DNA from: an uncultured Oscillospiraceae bacterium
GTDB taxonomy: Bacteria; Bacillota; Clostridia; Oscillospirales; Ruminococcaceae
Reading direction: 5' to 3'
Assembly (NCBI GenBank): GCA_934481385.1
Contig: CAKSPD010000003.1
Span: 1 to 64,000, forward strand
Length of the DNA: 64,000 nt
Part shown: positions 17,501 through 26,405 of the stretch, piece after piece
Layout of the letters: every line of letters begins with the position of its first letter
Position numbering within the stretch: position 1 is the stretch's first letter
Made by a program: the position numbers and the translations under genes
Notes under the pieces: model-generated
Seen by the model: the letters and a program-made list of their open reading frames with translations, nothing else
Told to the model about the DNA's origin: nothing
Database searches by the model: none

Positions 17501-18066
17501 AATTCCTTGCCTTTCTTTCTTATAATGGCTGATACATATTCAAACGGAACATATTCACAAAGCCAGCGTTTGTTTTCTGAAAGATAAAAGCAAAGACCGT
17601 TCTCGTACATTTTTTTTGCATCTATAACGAGTACAGCAGGTTTTCCATGACGTCCGCCGACATCAAAAGCAGTATCAGTATCAGTTGAAAGATGAACATG
17701 ATTTCTTGACATTTTCATTATACCGTTTTTGCGTATTGAATCCAGAAATATTTCTGCTGTTCCATGATAAAGCACATCAGGAGGTACAACGGGAATAAGT
17801 TCAAGGTCAACAGGAATGGAATGTCCCTGATTAGCTCTTATCTTTGTTTTATCCTCGTTATAGCTGAAACGTTTTTTATCGTTTTCACGGACAATTCTGT
17901 CAAGGGTTTCGAGGTCAATTTTTCTGCCTTTTTTATTCATCTGTGATATAAGTTCATTTATATCAGCCCAGCCATGAGAATCAATATGAATATTGAAAGC
18001 TTCAGGGTGATGCCTTAAAATGAAACTCATAGCTTTGCACAAATCCCTGTCGGAGTTTTTATTCAT
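17482..18066 (-). CDS. kptA: RNA 2'-phosphotransferase KptA/Tpt1
   Basis: 194 residues. Transfers a 2'-phosphate from RNA to NAD, giving ADP-ribose 1'',2''-cyclic phosphate. Motifs: MSFILRHHPE (about 13-22), HGWADINELI, IRANQGHS, LYHGT and RNHVHLSTD, with the final FEYVSAII strand. First gene of a two-gene unit with the nucleotide kinase. Bacterial substrates are not settled. rtcB, another RNA-repair gene, is 38 kb away in the window. Confidence 0.95.
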   Translation of the reverse strand: MNKNSDRDLCKAMSFILRHHPEAFNIHIDSHGWADINELISQMNKKGRKIDLETLDRIVRENDKKRFSYNEDKTKIRANQGHSIPVDLELIPVVPPDVLYHGTAEIFLDSIRKNGIMKMSRNHVHLSTDTDTAFDVGGRHGKPAVLVIDAKKMYENGLCFYLSENKRWLCEYVPFEYVSAIIRKKGKELCTEKL

Positions 18067-18086
18067 AATAAAATTCCTTTCTTTAT

Positions 18087-18119
18087 TATAAAAATGCGGA
18101 CGAAATTAATTCGTCCGCA
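18087..18119 (-). terminator. Terminator of the 2-oxoacid oxidoreductase operon
   Basis: TGCGGACGAA / TTCGTCCGCA (18095-18119) followed on the minus strand by TTTTTAT. It separates the operon from kptA. Confidence 0.9.
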
Positions 18120-18133
18120 GGGAAAATACGGCA

Positions 18134-18664
18134 TTAATAATCCATACCCATTTTTATAGCTCTGAGATTGTTTTCAATAAGCTTAGCCTTTGCAGGAGGA
18201 ACAACTTTTTCAACAGCTTTCTGCATTGTTTCAAAAGTGAAAAGATTTGTTTCCTTTATGAGCTTTCCGAGAAGAACCATATTTGAACCGCCCTTTAAGC
18301 CGTTTGAATCAGCCATTTCAGTTGACGGAATATAGAAACATTCAATATCAGTTCTTTCGCATTTTGAATCAACAAGAGTTGAATCTATAAATACTTTTCC
18401 GTTCGGTTTTACAGCATTTATAAATTTATCATATGAAGGGCCGTTCATAGCGATAAGAATATCAGGTGTGAGTATAAGCGGAGAACCGATAGGCTCATCG
18501 GAAATACATACTGAACAGTTTGCAGTACCGCCACGCATTTCAGGGCCGTATGAAGGAAGCCATGAAAGTTCCTTTGAATCCATAAGTCCGCAGTAAGCAA
18601 GGATTTTTCCGGCAAAAAGAACACCCTGTCCGCCGAATCCTGCAAGAAGTATTTCAGTAGTCAT
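18134..18664 (-). CDS. 2-oxoacid:ferredoxin oxidoreductase, gamma subunit
   Basis: 176 residues. Opens with the gamma-subunit signature [21 protein letters not shown] (first part), then [17 protein letters not shown] and a run of alpha/beta elements. Partners with the alpha and beta subunits to convert 2-oxoacids plus CoA into acyl-CoA, CO2 and reduced ferredoxin (or run in reverse). The ATG overlaps the beta gene by 1 nt. The substrate (2-oxoglutarate or branched-chain 2-oxoacids) cannot be fixed from sequence alone. Confidence 0.93.
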   Translation of the reverse strand: MTTEILLAGFGGQGVLFAGKILAYCGLMDSKELSWLPSYGPEMRGGTANCSVCISDEPIGSPLILTPDILIAMNGPSYDKFINAVKPNGKVFIDSTLVDSKCERTDIECFYIPSTEMADSNGLKGGSNMVLLGKLIKETNLFTFETMQKAVEKVVPPAKAKLIENNLRAIKMGMDY

Positions 18665-19419
18665 TACTTTTCCTCCTCCTTTGCGGTAATATCTTTATAA
18701 ACTCCGAGAGGATAATAAGGAATCATTTCGTCCTGAAGTCTTTTTATTGCATCAACAGGAGAAAGTCCCCAGTTTGTAGGACATGTTGAGAGAACTTCAA
18801 CAATTGAAAGTCCTCTTTTTTCTTTCTGGTTTTCAAAAGCCTTGCGTATAGCTTTTTTTGCCTCTCTGATGTGAGGAATTGTATCAACAGCAACTCTCTG
18901 AGCAAGAGCAGTTCCTGAAAGTGTTGACATAAGTTCACAGACTCTTACAGGGTATCCGGCAAGTTTCGGGTCACGTCCGAAAGGAGTAGTCTGTGTAACC
19001 TGTCCCGGAATAGTTGTAGGAGCCATCTGACCGCCTGTCATTCCGTAAATAGTATTGTTTATAAAAATGATAACGATGTTTTCGCCTCTTGCACCGACAT
19101 GAACAGTTTCAGCAGTACCGATAGCAGCAAGGTCACCGTCACCCTGATATGTAAATACAAACTTGTCAGGATTTGTTCTCTTTACACCTGTTGCAACAGC
19201 CGGAGCTCGTCCATGAGGAGCTTCAATCATATCACAGCCGAAATAATCATAAGCCATTACAGCACAGCCTACGGGACATACACCGATAGTATCTCCTTCA
19301 ATTCCCATTTCATCAATAACTTCACATACAAGGCGGTGAACTATACCATGTGAACAGCCGGGGCAATAGTGAGTAGGAACATCAAGGAATGACTTAGGTC
19401 TTTCAAATACGACAGCCAT
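18664..19419 (-). CDS. 2-oxoacid:ferredoxin oxidoreductase, beta (TPP) subunit
   Basis: 251 residues. Carries the thiamine diphosphate site: THYCPGCSHGIVHRL near the N-terminus, then YQGDGDLAAIGTAETVHVG and INNTIYGMTGGQMAPTT (GDG...NN motif). Conserved Cys in CPGC and CPVGC. Its start overlaps the alpha gene by 1 nt, giving a tightly coupled set delta-alpha-beta-gamma. Confidence 0.95.
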   Translation of the reverse strand: MAVVFERPKSFLDVPTHYCPGCSHGIVHRLVCEVIDEMGIEGDTIGVCPVGCAVMAYDYFGCDMIEAPHGRAPAVATGVKRTNPDKFVFTYQGDGDLAAIGTAETVHVGARGENIVIIFINNTIYGMTGGQMAPTTIPGQVTQTTPFGRDPKLAGYPVRVCELMSTLSGTALAQRVAVDTIPHIREAKKAIRKAFENQKEKRGLSIVEVLSTCPTNWGLSPVDAIKRLQDEMIPYYPLGVYKDITAKEEEK

Positions 19420-20477
19420 TAATTTTTGCCTCCAATCTTTTTGATTTCTTCAAGTACTTCAGCAGGAGTAGGAATAACTCCTCCTGTTCTTCCGAAGAAT
19501 GATACAGGCTTTGAACAGTTTATAGCAAGTTTTACATCATCAATCATCTGTCCCATTGACATTTCAACGCAAAGAAGATTTGATGCAGTTTCACAAGCCT
19601 TGTTTAATTCTTTTACAGGGAAAGGCCAGAGAGTTTTAGGTCTGAACATACCGGCTTTTATTCCCATAGCCCTTGCAGAATTTATTGCTGATTTTACAAT
19701 TCTTGCAGATGCACCATAAGCACATACAAGTATATCGCAGTCATCAGTAAGATAAAGTTCAGCATCAGTTTCATTAGCCTTTATAGTTTCATATCTCTTG
19801 AAACGTTCTTTAACCTTGTCCTCAAGTTCATTTGCCTGAAGATAAAGTGAATTTATTATGTGGTGTTCACGCTTGTTTCCATGACCGCATGCAGCCCAGC
19901 CTGATTTGTCATAAACATCAGGATTTATTTCAGGGAATGAAACAGGTTCCATCATCTGACCTAAAAGACCGTCAGCAAGAATCATAGCCGGAATTCTGTA
20001 TTTATCAGCAGTATCGAAAGCCTTTACAACCATATCAACCATTTCCTGAACGGAACATGGAGCAAATACAAGTATCTGGAAATCGCCATGTCCCATAGCT
20101 CTTGTAGCCTGCCAGTAGTCTGCCTGAGAAGGCTGGATTCCACCAAGACCGGGACCGCCTCTCTGAACATTTATAATAAGAGCAGGAACATCTGAACCGG
20201 CAAGGTAAGAAATTCCCTCTGCCTTGAGAGAAACTCCCGGAGATGATGAAGATGTCATTGCACGTACACCGGTAGATGCCGCACCAAGTACCATATTTAT
20301 GGCAGCGATTTCAGATTCAGCCTGAATAAATACTCCGCCTGCCTTGTGCATACGTTTAGCCATATATGCAGAAAGTTCAGTCTGAGGAGTGATAGGATAG
20401 CCGAAAAAGCATTTACAGCCTGCTCTTATAGCAGCCTCTGCAAGAGCTTCATTGCCTTTCATTAAATTTCTTTCCAA
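19419..20477 (-). CDS. 2-oxoacid:ferredoxin oxidoreductase, alpha subunit (VorB/KorA type)
   Basis: 352 residues. N-terminal pyrimidine-binding domain (KGNEALAEAAIRAGCKCFFG, PITPQTEL), the GPGLGGIQPSQADYW segment, then domain II ending in the GRTGGVIPTP motif. Length and order fit the four-subunit VOR/KOR type in which the subunits are separate genes. It starts 24 nt after the ferredoxin gene. Confidence 0.94.
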   Translation of the reverse strand: MERNLMKGNEALAEAAIRAGCKCFFGYPITPQTELSAYMAKRMHKAGGVFIQAESEIAAINMVLGAASTGVRAMTSSSSPGVSLKAEGISYLAGSDVPALIINVQRGGPGLGGIQPSQADYWQATRAMGHGDFQILVFAPCSVQEMVDMVVKAFDTADKYRIPAMILADGLLGQMMEPVSFPEINPDVYDKSGWAACGHGNKREHHIINSLYLQANELEDKVKERFKRYETIKANETDAELYLTDDCDILVCAYGASARIVKSAINSARAMGIKAGMFRPKTLWPFPVKELNKACETASNLLCVEMSMGQMIDDVKLAINCSKPVSFFGRTGGVIPTPAEVLEEIKKIGGKN

Positions 20478-20501
20478 AGCTTAACAGCTCCTTTCAAATA
20501 A

Positions 20502-20708
20502 TTATTTTTCAATAACAATTGCACAGTCAGGGCAAATCATACCGCACATTGTACAGCCCATACAGAGTTCTTCATTTGTGCAGACAGCGTAGAAATAACC
20601 CTTTTTATTACGCTTTTCCTTCTGAATTTCAACAATTTTTTTAGGACAGACTGTTGTGCATAATCCACAGCCCTTACAGCGTTCGGAAATAACTGTCATC
20701 TTAGCCAT
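20502..20708 (-). CDS. 2-oxoacid:ferredoxin oxidoreductase, delta (2[4Fe-4S]) subunit
   Basis: 68 residues. Two ferredoxin motifs: CKGCGLCTTVCPKK and CMGCTMCGMICPDC, giving two [4Fe-4S] clusters. The start at the ATG 20708 is set by AAGGTG upstream; a longer reading would run into the LRR gene. It begins 4 nt after the stop of the LRR gene at 20713. Confidence 0.94.
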   Translation of the reverse strand: MAKMTVISERCKGCGLCTTVCPKKIVEIQKEKRNKKGYFYAVCTNEELCMGCTMCGMICPDCAIVIEK

Positions 20709-20712
20709 TTTT

Positions 20713-22134
20713 TCACCTTCTTTCAATGGAATTAGATATAAATTTTTCTGCCTCATTTCTTGAATTTACTATTTTAAGTTCATAGTCATTCCATATACGC
20801 CAGTGTTCAGCATCTTCCAGGTCTTTTATTGCAAGGCAGTTTTCAGTACACATCAAGGTAACAGGTGATTTTTCTGTATCATTCAGAAAAGCCTGCCTGT
20901 TGAAGTATTCGACATTATCAGGAATGAATACAGATTCTATATTACTTTTTGCGAAAGCATTCAAATCTATTGATTTTAAGCTGTCAGGAAGTCTGACATG
21001 TTTTAATGATGAATTATTCTGAAATGCATTCATTTCAATTGTTTCAATACCCTCAGGAATTTCAATTTCAGTAAGGGATTTACAGCCGTCAAAACATTCT
21101 ATGGGAATTGTTTTAAGATTAGATGACAGCTTTATTTTTTCTGCATAAGTACATTCCCTGAAAGCATGATTTCCAAGAACGGAAATACTTTCAGGAAGAA
21201 TGATTTCTTTTAAAGCTGTTTCAGAAAAGGCATTATCTTCTATATTTTCAAGATTTTCAGGAAATTTTATATTTTCAAGTGAAGTGCAGTTCTGAAAAGC
21301 CTTTTTATTTATAGTTTTTATGTTATCAGAAAGAATGATATTTTCAAGTGAAGAACAGTTTTCAAATGCACTTTCCGGAATTTCCGGAATTTTATCGGGA
21401 ATTTTTATATTTTCAATTCCTGAACCATAAAATGAGCTATATCCGATTTTTTCAGTTTCATCTGAAAGTGAAATATCAGAAAGAGAATCACATTCCGCAA
21501 AGACATAAGGTTCAATTGATTTCACATTTTCGGGAATATTAATGCTTTCAAGATTTTTACATTCGCTGAAAGCTCCTCTGCCGATATATTCAACGCTTTC
21601 GGGAATCTTAACACTTCTGATATTTTTTGAAGTAAATACATTACTGCATATTGACTGAATGCCGTCAGGGATAGTTATGTTTTCACTGTTTCCATCGTAT
21701 CTGTAAAGAATTTTATCATTTATTATTATAAAATCATCACTGCCGAGATTTTCTTCAAAAGGAGTTCTGATAAAAGCACCTTCACCTATATATTCAACAC
21801 TTTCAGGAATATCTATATATTCAAGTTCTGAACAGTTAAAAAATGCCCAGTCTGAAATCTTTTTTACATTTTCGGAAATAATTACAGATTTCAGTTTATG
21901 ATTATTTCCCATATATCTTATTTCTGTAACGGGAAGTTTTTTAATTTTATCAGGAATAATCAAATCAGTTTTTTTGCCGATGTAATCTGTAATGGTAATT
22001 CCGCCGTTGTCATTTTTTTTATATTCAAATACAAACTGCGGTATATCTGAATATTTAAGAGCTTTGTCTGTAAGTGATACAGCATATAAAATTATTATTG
22101 ATGTCAGAGCTATAATTCTTCCGGATTTTGTCAT
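20713..22134 (-). CDS. BspA-like leucine-rich-repeat protein inside the oxidoreductase operon
   Basis: 473 residues. An N-terminal hydrophobic segment (about 5-20) acts as signal or anchor. The rest is about fifteen 22-23 residue LRR_5/BspA-type repeats of the form I.IP..V..I...AF..C.SLE.I. The last 40 residues (CTENCLAIKDLED...) are not repeats and lack a dockerin or sorting motif. Such proteins are usually surface exposed and mediate binding. Oddly, it sits between the P-loop ATPase (7-nt gap) and the ferredoxin subunit (4-nt gap), so it is part of a metabolic operon. Confidence 0.9.
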   Translation of the reverse strand: MTKSGRIIALTSIIILYAVSLTDKALKYSDIPQFVFEYKKNDNGGITITDYIGKKTDLIIPDKIKKLPVTEIRYMGNNHKLKSVIISENVKKISDWAFFNCSELEYIDIPESVEYIGEGAFIRTPFEENLGSDDFIIINDKILYRYDGNSENITIPDGIQSICSNVFTSKNIRSVKIPESVEYIGRGAFSECKNLESINIPENVKSIEPYVFAECDSLSDISLSDETEKIGYSSFYGSGIENIKIPDKIPEIPESAFENCSSLENIILSDNIKTINKKAFQNCTSLENIKFPENLENIEDNAFSETALKEIILPESISVLGNHAFRECTYAEKIKLSSNLKTIPIECFDGCKSLTEIEIPEGIETIEMNAFQNNSSLKHVRLPDSLKSIDLNAFAKSNIESVFIPDNVEYFNRQAFLNDTEKSPVTLMCTENCLAIKDLEDAEHWRIWNDYELKIVNSRNEAEKFISNSIERR

Positions 22135-22141
22135 ATTGAAA

Positions 22142-22801
22142 TTACCTTTCCCAGAAAGGCTTTACATAAACTTTTATGGGCATGATATTTTTATCTTCAA
22201 CAAATTCAGCCAAATCTTCTCTGCATGCAGTATAAAGCAGAGGCAGTTCAGCCTTGAATGCAGTTTCATCTGCAAATTCAAAAGAATCCTCAATAGTTTT
22301 CGGAGTGGTTTCACTTCCGAGATTTGAATTGTTTACTATTGCAGTATGTTTCATATGAGATGCATTTTCGATTTCATACATAAGCTCAAGAGCATCATCA
22401 GGAGCAGGCGTTAAATAGCGGTAAGCATTTATGACGTAAATCATTTCGATTTCATTATGAAATTTTTCAAGAGCCTGTGAATATCTTCCGAGAGCAGTAG
22501 CTCCGGCATCATCTCCGCCGACATCTATTACAAGATATTCATCAGACATAGCAAGTTCTTCAAGGTCAAAGCTTAAAGCGGGAATATCAAGATTTGAATT
22601 TGCATACTGAGGAGCAATAAGCCTGATATTATTTTCTTCAAAAAGCTGTTTAAAGTCGGCAGTGCGGAAATACGGGTTTACAATGTCAAGGTCAATAACA
22701 CATACAGGTTTATTCTGAGCTTTTATATTCATAGCGATATTTACAGAAAGATTTGTTTTTCCCGTACCGTAATGACCGGTAACAACAGTAATTTTTTTCA
22801 T
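22142..22801 (-). CDS. P-loop (ParA/MinD-like) ATPase
   Basis: 219 residues. Deviant Walker A GHYGTGKTN (about 9-17), Walker A' IDLDIVNPYFRTAD and Walker B LVIDVGGDDAGATALG. Related ATPases are commonly found beside ferredoxin-dependent 2-oxoacid oxidoreductase genes in Clostridia; a cofactor or cluster-assembly role is plausible but not shown. First gene of the operon, with its own promoter at 22849-22876 and GGAGG before the ATG. Confidence 0.87.
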   Translation of the reverse strand: MKKITVVTGHYGTGKTNLSVNIAMNIKAQNKPVCVIDLDIVNPYFRTADFKQLFEENNIRLIAPQYANSNLDIPALSFDLEELAMSDEYLVIDVGGDDAGATALGRYSQALEKFHNEIEMIYVINAYRYLTPAPDDALELMYEIENASHMKHTAIVNNSNLGSETTPKTIEDSFEFADETAFKAELPLLYTACREDLAEFVEDKNIMPIKVYVKPFWER

Positions 22802-22848
22802 TTGAGCCTCCGTATAAAAGTTTTTCCGGTAAAAAAGCCGGCATAATT

Positions 22849-22876
22849 ATTATAACATATTTTTTGCAATTTGCAA
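22849..22876 (-). promoter_or_regulatory. Promoter of the ATPase-LRR-oxidoreductase operon
   Basis: TTGCAA (22876-22871), 16-bp spacer, TATAAT (22854-22849). Confidence 0.78.
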
Positions 22877-22898
22877 TAGAATCATAAAAAATAAGCTG

Positions 22899-23876
22899 TT
22901 ATCCGCCTGATGAAATTTCTGCATATTTTAATAGTACAGCAGATGCATCAGCAGAATTTATATTTCCGTCCCTGTTCATATCACCACATATTGACTGAAT
23001 ATGGCTGAATGATGAACTGTTTCCCGCAGAAACCGATGCATAATCAAAAAGTATACTTGAAGCGTCTGAAGAATCAAGAAGTAAATCTTCATTTACATCA
23101 CCAATCATTTTATAGGAAATGCTGTTGTTCTGTGCATAGCTTTTTGCAGGACTTCCGTAAAAACCATATATAACAGGATTATAGGTATTGCTTTCAGCAG
23201 GGGAAAGAATATCATTTCCTATTGTGGTAACTGACTGTGGAATGACTAATTCCACAAGACTGGGGCAGGCATAAAAAGTATCATCATAAATTGCAGTAAT
23301 TCCCTCCGGAATGTTTACTGCTGAAAGATACGGACAGCTGAAAAAACAGCTTTTTCCGATATATTCAACTCTTGAAGGAATATATATTTCTTTCAGTGCC
23401 GTACAGCCCATAAATGCATAATCATCAATATATGAAACAGTTTCCGGAATATTTATATATTCCGGTTCTGAGCCGAAAAAGGCATGAGATTCAATTTTTT
23501 CAATTCCATACGGAATTACTGCTGTCTGGTCAGAACCTGTATATTTTATAAGATTTATTTTGTTACGGTTCATAAGCATATTGTTTTCAGATACAAAATA
23601 CTGATTGTCGTCTGAAACGGTTATTGTTTTCAGATTTGTACATGATACAAATGCAGAAGAATCTATTTCTGTAATGGGCAGACCGTCAATTGTATCAGGT
23701 ATATAAAGACTTTCGCCGTTTCCGGTACATTTTGTAATTGTAATCGTATCGTTTTCAGATATACTATAATTTATGGTATAGTCGCCTGTATAATATACAG
23801 ATTCAGCGTAAGCTCTGTATGCTGATATATTTGACAGCAGAATTGCAGACAGAATTAATATTGCCGGTTTTTTCAT
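22899..23876 (-). CDS. Secreted BspA-like LRR protein with dockerin
   Basis: 325 residues. Signal peptide (about 1-24, ending AYA), six or so BspA-type LRR_5 repeats (about 45-250), then a dockerin (about 258-325) with two regular 12-residue Ca2+ loops, DVNEDLLLDSSD and DMNRDGNINSAD. Each is followed by a DASxxLxxYA helix. This dockerin differs in recognition residues from those of the three enzymes in the window, so it should bind another cohesin. The ATG overlaps the amidohydrolase stop by 4 nt (ATGA). Likely a binding or structural cellulosome component rather than an enzyme. Confidence 0.92.
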   Translation of the reverse strand: MKKPAILILSAILLSNISAYRAYAESVYYTGDYTINYSISENDTITITKCTGNGESLYIPDTIDGLPITEIDSSAFVSCTNLKTITVSDDNQYFVSENNMLMNRNKINLIKYTGSDQTAVIPYGIEKIESHAFFGSEPEYINIPETVSYIDDYAFMGCTALKEIYIPSRVEYIGKSCFFSCPYLSAVNIPEGITAIYDDTFYACPSLVELVIPQSVTTIGNDILSPAESNTYNPVIYGFYGSPAKSYAQNNSISYKMIGDVNEDLLLDSSDASSILFDYASVSAGNSSSFSHIQSICGDMNRDGNINSADASAVLLKYAEISSGG

Positions 23877-25039
23877 ACTATTTTACCATTAATCATAACG
23901 AGTGACGGTTCTGAAAGGAGGTCAAGAGGATTTGAACCTTTCGGATAAAGCTGTAAATCAGCGTCCATATCATTTTTAAGACAGCCGATTGATTTTTCTG
24001 CACCCATAATCAAGGCAGGATTTATTGTAATTGCTTTAAGAGCCTCTATAAATTCAAGACCGCCTTTCTGACAAGCCTGTGCAGAAATCGGAAGATACTG
24101 TATAGGAATTACAGTGTGGTCAGTGCATATGGCAGTAAGAACACCGTTTTTATTAAGTTCTGAGGCATTTTTCAGGTCAAGGCCTTTCATTTCCGGCTTG
24201 CATCTGTCACATATTACAGGCCCGCATATTACAGGAATTTTAAATCTTTTCAGAATATCGGAAACAAGGTATCCCTCTGTGCCATGTATTATTACAGCCT
24301 TGAGATTAAATTCACGGGCAATTCTTATGGCAGTGCAGATGTCATCAGCACGATGACAGTGAAAATAAGCCTTAGCTCTGCGTCTTAAAAGCGGTACAAG
24401 CGATTCGCATTTTATATCATATTCGGGAGGGTCAAGGCTGTCACTGTCCGCAAGGTGTGCATCATAATCATTCATATAGCGTTTAGCCTTATATAGTCCC
24501 TCTCTGATTATTGCAGAAACAGCCATTCTTGTAACAGGTGATTCATCTTTGTCATTGTAAACACGCTTTGGATTTTCACCGAGTGCAAATTTCATTCCTT
24601 TTATGCCTTCAATAATCATATCATCAATAAATATTCCGTCTGTTTTGATGAATGCTATTTCACCACCGCAGGCATTTGCACTTCCGGGGCAGGAGGCAAC
24701 TGCTGTGATACCTCTTTTTCTTGCCTCTGAAAAGCATCTGTCAAAGGGATTTATTCCGTCAATTGCCCTCATCTGCGGTGTAAAAGGGTCAGATGATTCA
24801 TTGCAGTCATCGCCCTCAAAATCTATACCGTCCTCAATTATTCCGAGATGTGTGTGTGCATCGATAAATCCGGGATATACTGTGCCTTTTTCAGCGTTTA
24901 TATCTTCGGGACTTATTTTGTCCGGAATACCTTTTTTAACTGCTGTAATTTTTTTGCCTGATATTTCAATATATCCGTTTTCAATAATACCGCCTGACTT
25001 GTCAGTCATTGTATATATTTCAGCATTGTATATTTTCAT
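23873..25039 (-). CDS. Amidohydrolase-family protein
   Basis: 388 residues, cytoplasmic. Metal site motif GFIDAHTHLG (about 57-66), later YFHCHRADD and AVIIHGTEGY, then CTDHTVIPIQYLP. The pattern is that of the imidazolonepropionase/HutI-like branch of metal-dependent hydrolases. The substrate is unknown; no histidine degradation genes are nearby. It follows aroK by 9 nt and precedes the LRR-dockerin gene with a 4-nt overlap. Confidence 0.87.
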   Translation of the reverse strand: MKIYNAEIYTMTDKSGGIIENGYIEISGKKITAVKKGIPDKISPEDINAEKGTVYPGFIDAHTHLGIIEDGIDFEGDDCNESSDPFTPQMRAIDGINPFDRCFSEARKRGITAVASCPGSANACGGEIAFIKTDGIFIDDMIIEGIKGMKFALGENPKRVYNDKDESPVTRMAVSAIIREGLYKAKRYMNDYDAHLADSDSLDPPEYDIKCESLVPLLRRRAKAYFHCHRADDICTAIRIAREFNLKAVIIHGTEGYLVSDILKRFKIPVICGPVICDRCKPEMKGLDLKNASELNKNGVLTAICTDHTVIPIQYLPISAQACQKGGLEFIEALKAITINPALIMGAEKSIGCLKNDMDADLQLYPKGSNPLDLLSEPSLVMINGKIV

Positions 25040-25048
25040 TGAAAAATA

Positions 25049-25552
25049 TTACCTCCGGAGCTTTATTGCAGAAATTATTTTTTCAGAGGCTTCCATAGGT
25101 GAGCAGTCGCATTCAACCCTTATTGCTGAATTTTCAAGATATATGGGATAGCGTGTGTTGTAGCGTTCAAGGAGCTGTTCCCTTGTACTATTAACGGCAA
25201 TAGGTCTGTTTGAATCGTCTTTTATTCTTTCATAGCATACATCAAACGGAACATCAATGAATATAATAATTCCTCCGTTTTCAGTTACACTTTTCGCTGT
25301 TTCGGAATTAAGCATAGCACCGCCCCCACAGGAAACAACAGCCTTGTAGTTTACAAAATTTTTTATGGTTTCAGCCTCTGATTTACGAAAATACGGTTCG
25401 CCCATTTTATCAAATATTTCGGGGATAGTCATTTTTTCCTTTGCAACTATTTCTTCATCAGAATCAAAATATGCAAGTCCGAGTTTTTTTGATATTATCT
25501 TTCCGACAGTTGTTTTTCCGCAGCCCATAAATCCGCATAAATATAGAGTCAT
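25049..25552 (-). CDS. aroK: Shikimate kinase
   Basis: 167 residues. Phosphorylates shikimate at O3 in chorismate synthesis. Walker A GFMGCGKTTVG (about 7-17), DSDEEIVAKEKMTIPEIF (shikimate-binding Asp), FRKSEAE, SCGGGAM and the RPI lid (SNRPIAV). ATG at 25552 is set by AAGGAG 7 nt upstream. 13 nt after aroE. Confidence 0.96.
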   Translation of the reverse strand: MTLYLCGFMGCGKTTVGKIISKKLGLAYFDSDEEIVAKEKMTIPEIFDKMGEPYFRKSEAETIKNFVNYKAVVSCGGGAMLNSETAKSVTENGGIIIFIDVPFDVCYERIKDDSNRPIAVNSTREQLLERYNTRYPIYLENSAIRVECDCSPMEASEKIISAIKLRR

Positions 25553-25565
25553 AGCAAATCTCCTT

Positions 25566-26405
25566 TTATTTGAAATCTGAGCAGATTTTTTCTTCAACAG
25601 CCTTTATGATTGAATTTACCTCATCATTTGTATAGAAATCGTTGTTCCATATTTCGTGAGCTTTTACAGCCTGATATACAAGCATAGCAGTTCCGCCAAG
25701 AGCAGGTTTTCCCTGTTCTTTGAATTTCTTTACAAGAAGTGTTTCAACAGGATTGTATACAACATCGAATACACAGCCACAGTTTGAAATAATCTCATCG
25801 CTTACAGGACAGTTTTCAGTTTTAGGATACATTCCGACAGGAGATGCATTTATAAGCATATCGAATTTTCCTGATATTTCATTCATATTTACTGTTTTGA
25901 CTGTTGTGTCAGGATATTTTTCCATAAGTTCGGATTTTAGATTTTCAGCCATTTCAAGAGCCTCCGGAATATGTGCAACAGTAAGTTTTCCGCCATGGCG
26001 TACTGTTTCAACAGCAATCATTCTTCCGACACCGCCACAGCCTATAAGAAGAACATTTTTGTCAAGAGGCATATTCAGTGAATTTACTGATAAAAGAAAT
26101 CCATCACAGTCTGTATTGTATCCGACAAGTTTTCCGTTCTGGTTTGAAACGCAGTTTACAGAGTTGTATCTTTCTGCACTTTCAGCCATTTCATCTATAA
26201 GGTCAATGACAGCAACTTTATGCGGAATTGTTATGTTAAAGCCTGAAAGACTTCTGAGAAAATCAGCTTTTGATGAAAGATTTTCAGGTGCTATATCAGT
26301 AAGGTCATACGGGCAGTCTTTTCCTTTAAGTCTGAACAGACCTTCATGAATCATTGGTGACATTGAGTGACCAAGAGGGTGGCCGATTAAAGTATACTTA
26401 TTCAT
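25566..26405 (-). CDS. aroE: Shikimate dehydrogenase
   Basis: 279 residues. NADPH-dependent reduction of 3-dehydroshikimate. Substrate motif GHPLGHSMSP (about 7-16), NITIPHKVAVI (catalytic Lys), NTDCDGF, the nucleotide loop GCGGVGRM and the C-terminal GTAMLVYQA. ATG at 26405 with GAGGAGG upstream; it overlaps the end of fabD by 8 nt. Grouped with aroK; other aro genes are not in the window. Confidence 0.96.
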   Translation of the reverse strand: MNKYTLIGHPLGHSMSPMIHEGLFRLKGKDCPYDLTDIAPENLSSKADFLRSLSGFNITIPHKVAVIDLIDEMAESAERYNSVNCVSNQNGKLVGYNTDCDGFLLSVNSLNMPLDKNVLLIGCGGVGRMIAVETVRHGGKLTVAHIPEALEMAENLKSELMEKYPDTTVKTVNMNEISGKFDMLINASPVGMYPKTENCPVSDEIISNCGCVFDVVYNPVETLLVKKFKEQGKPALGGTAMLVYQAVKAHEIWNNDFYTNDEVNSIIKAVEEKICSDFK

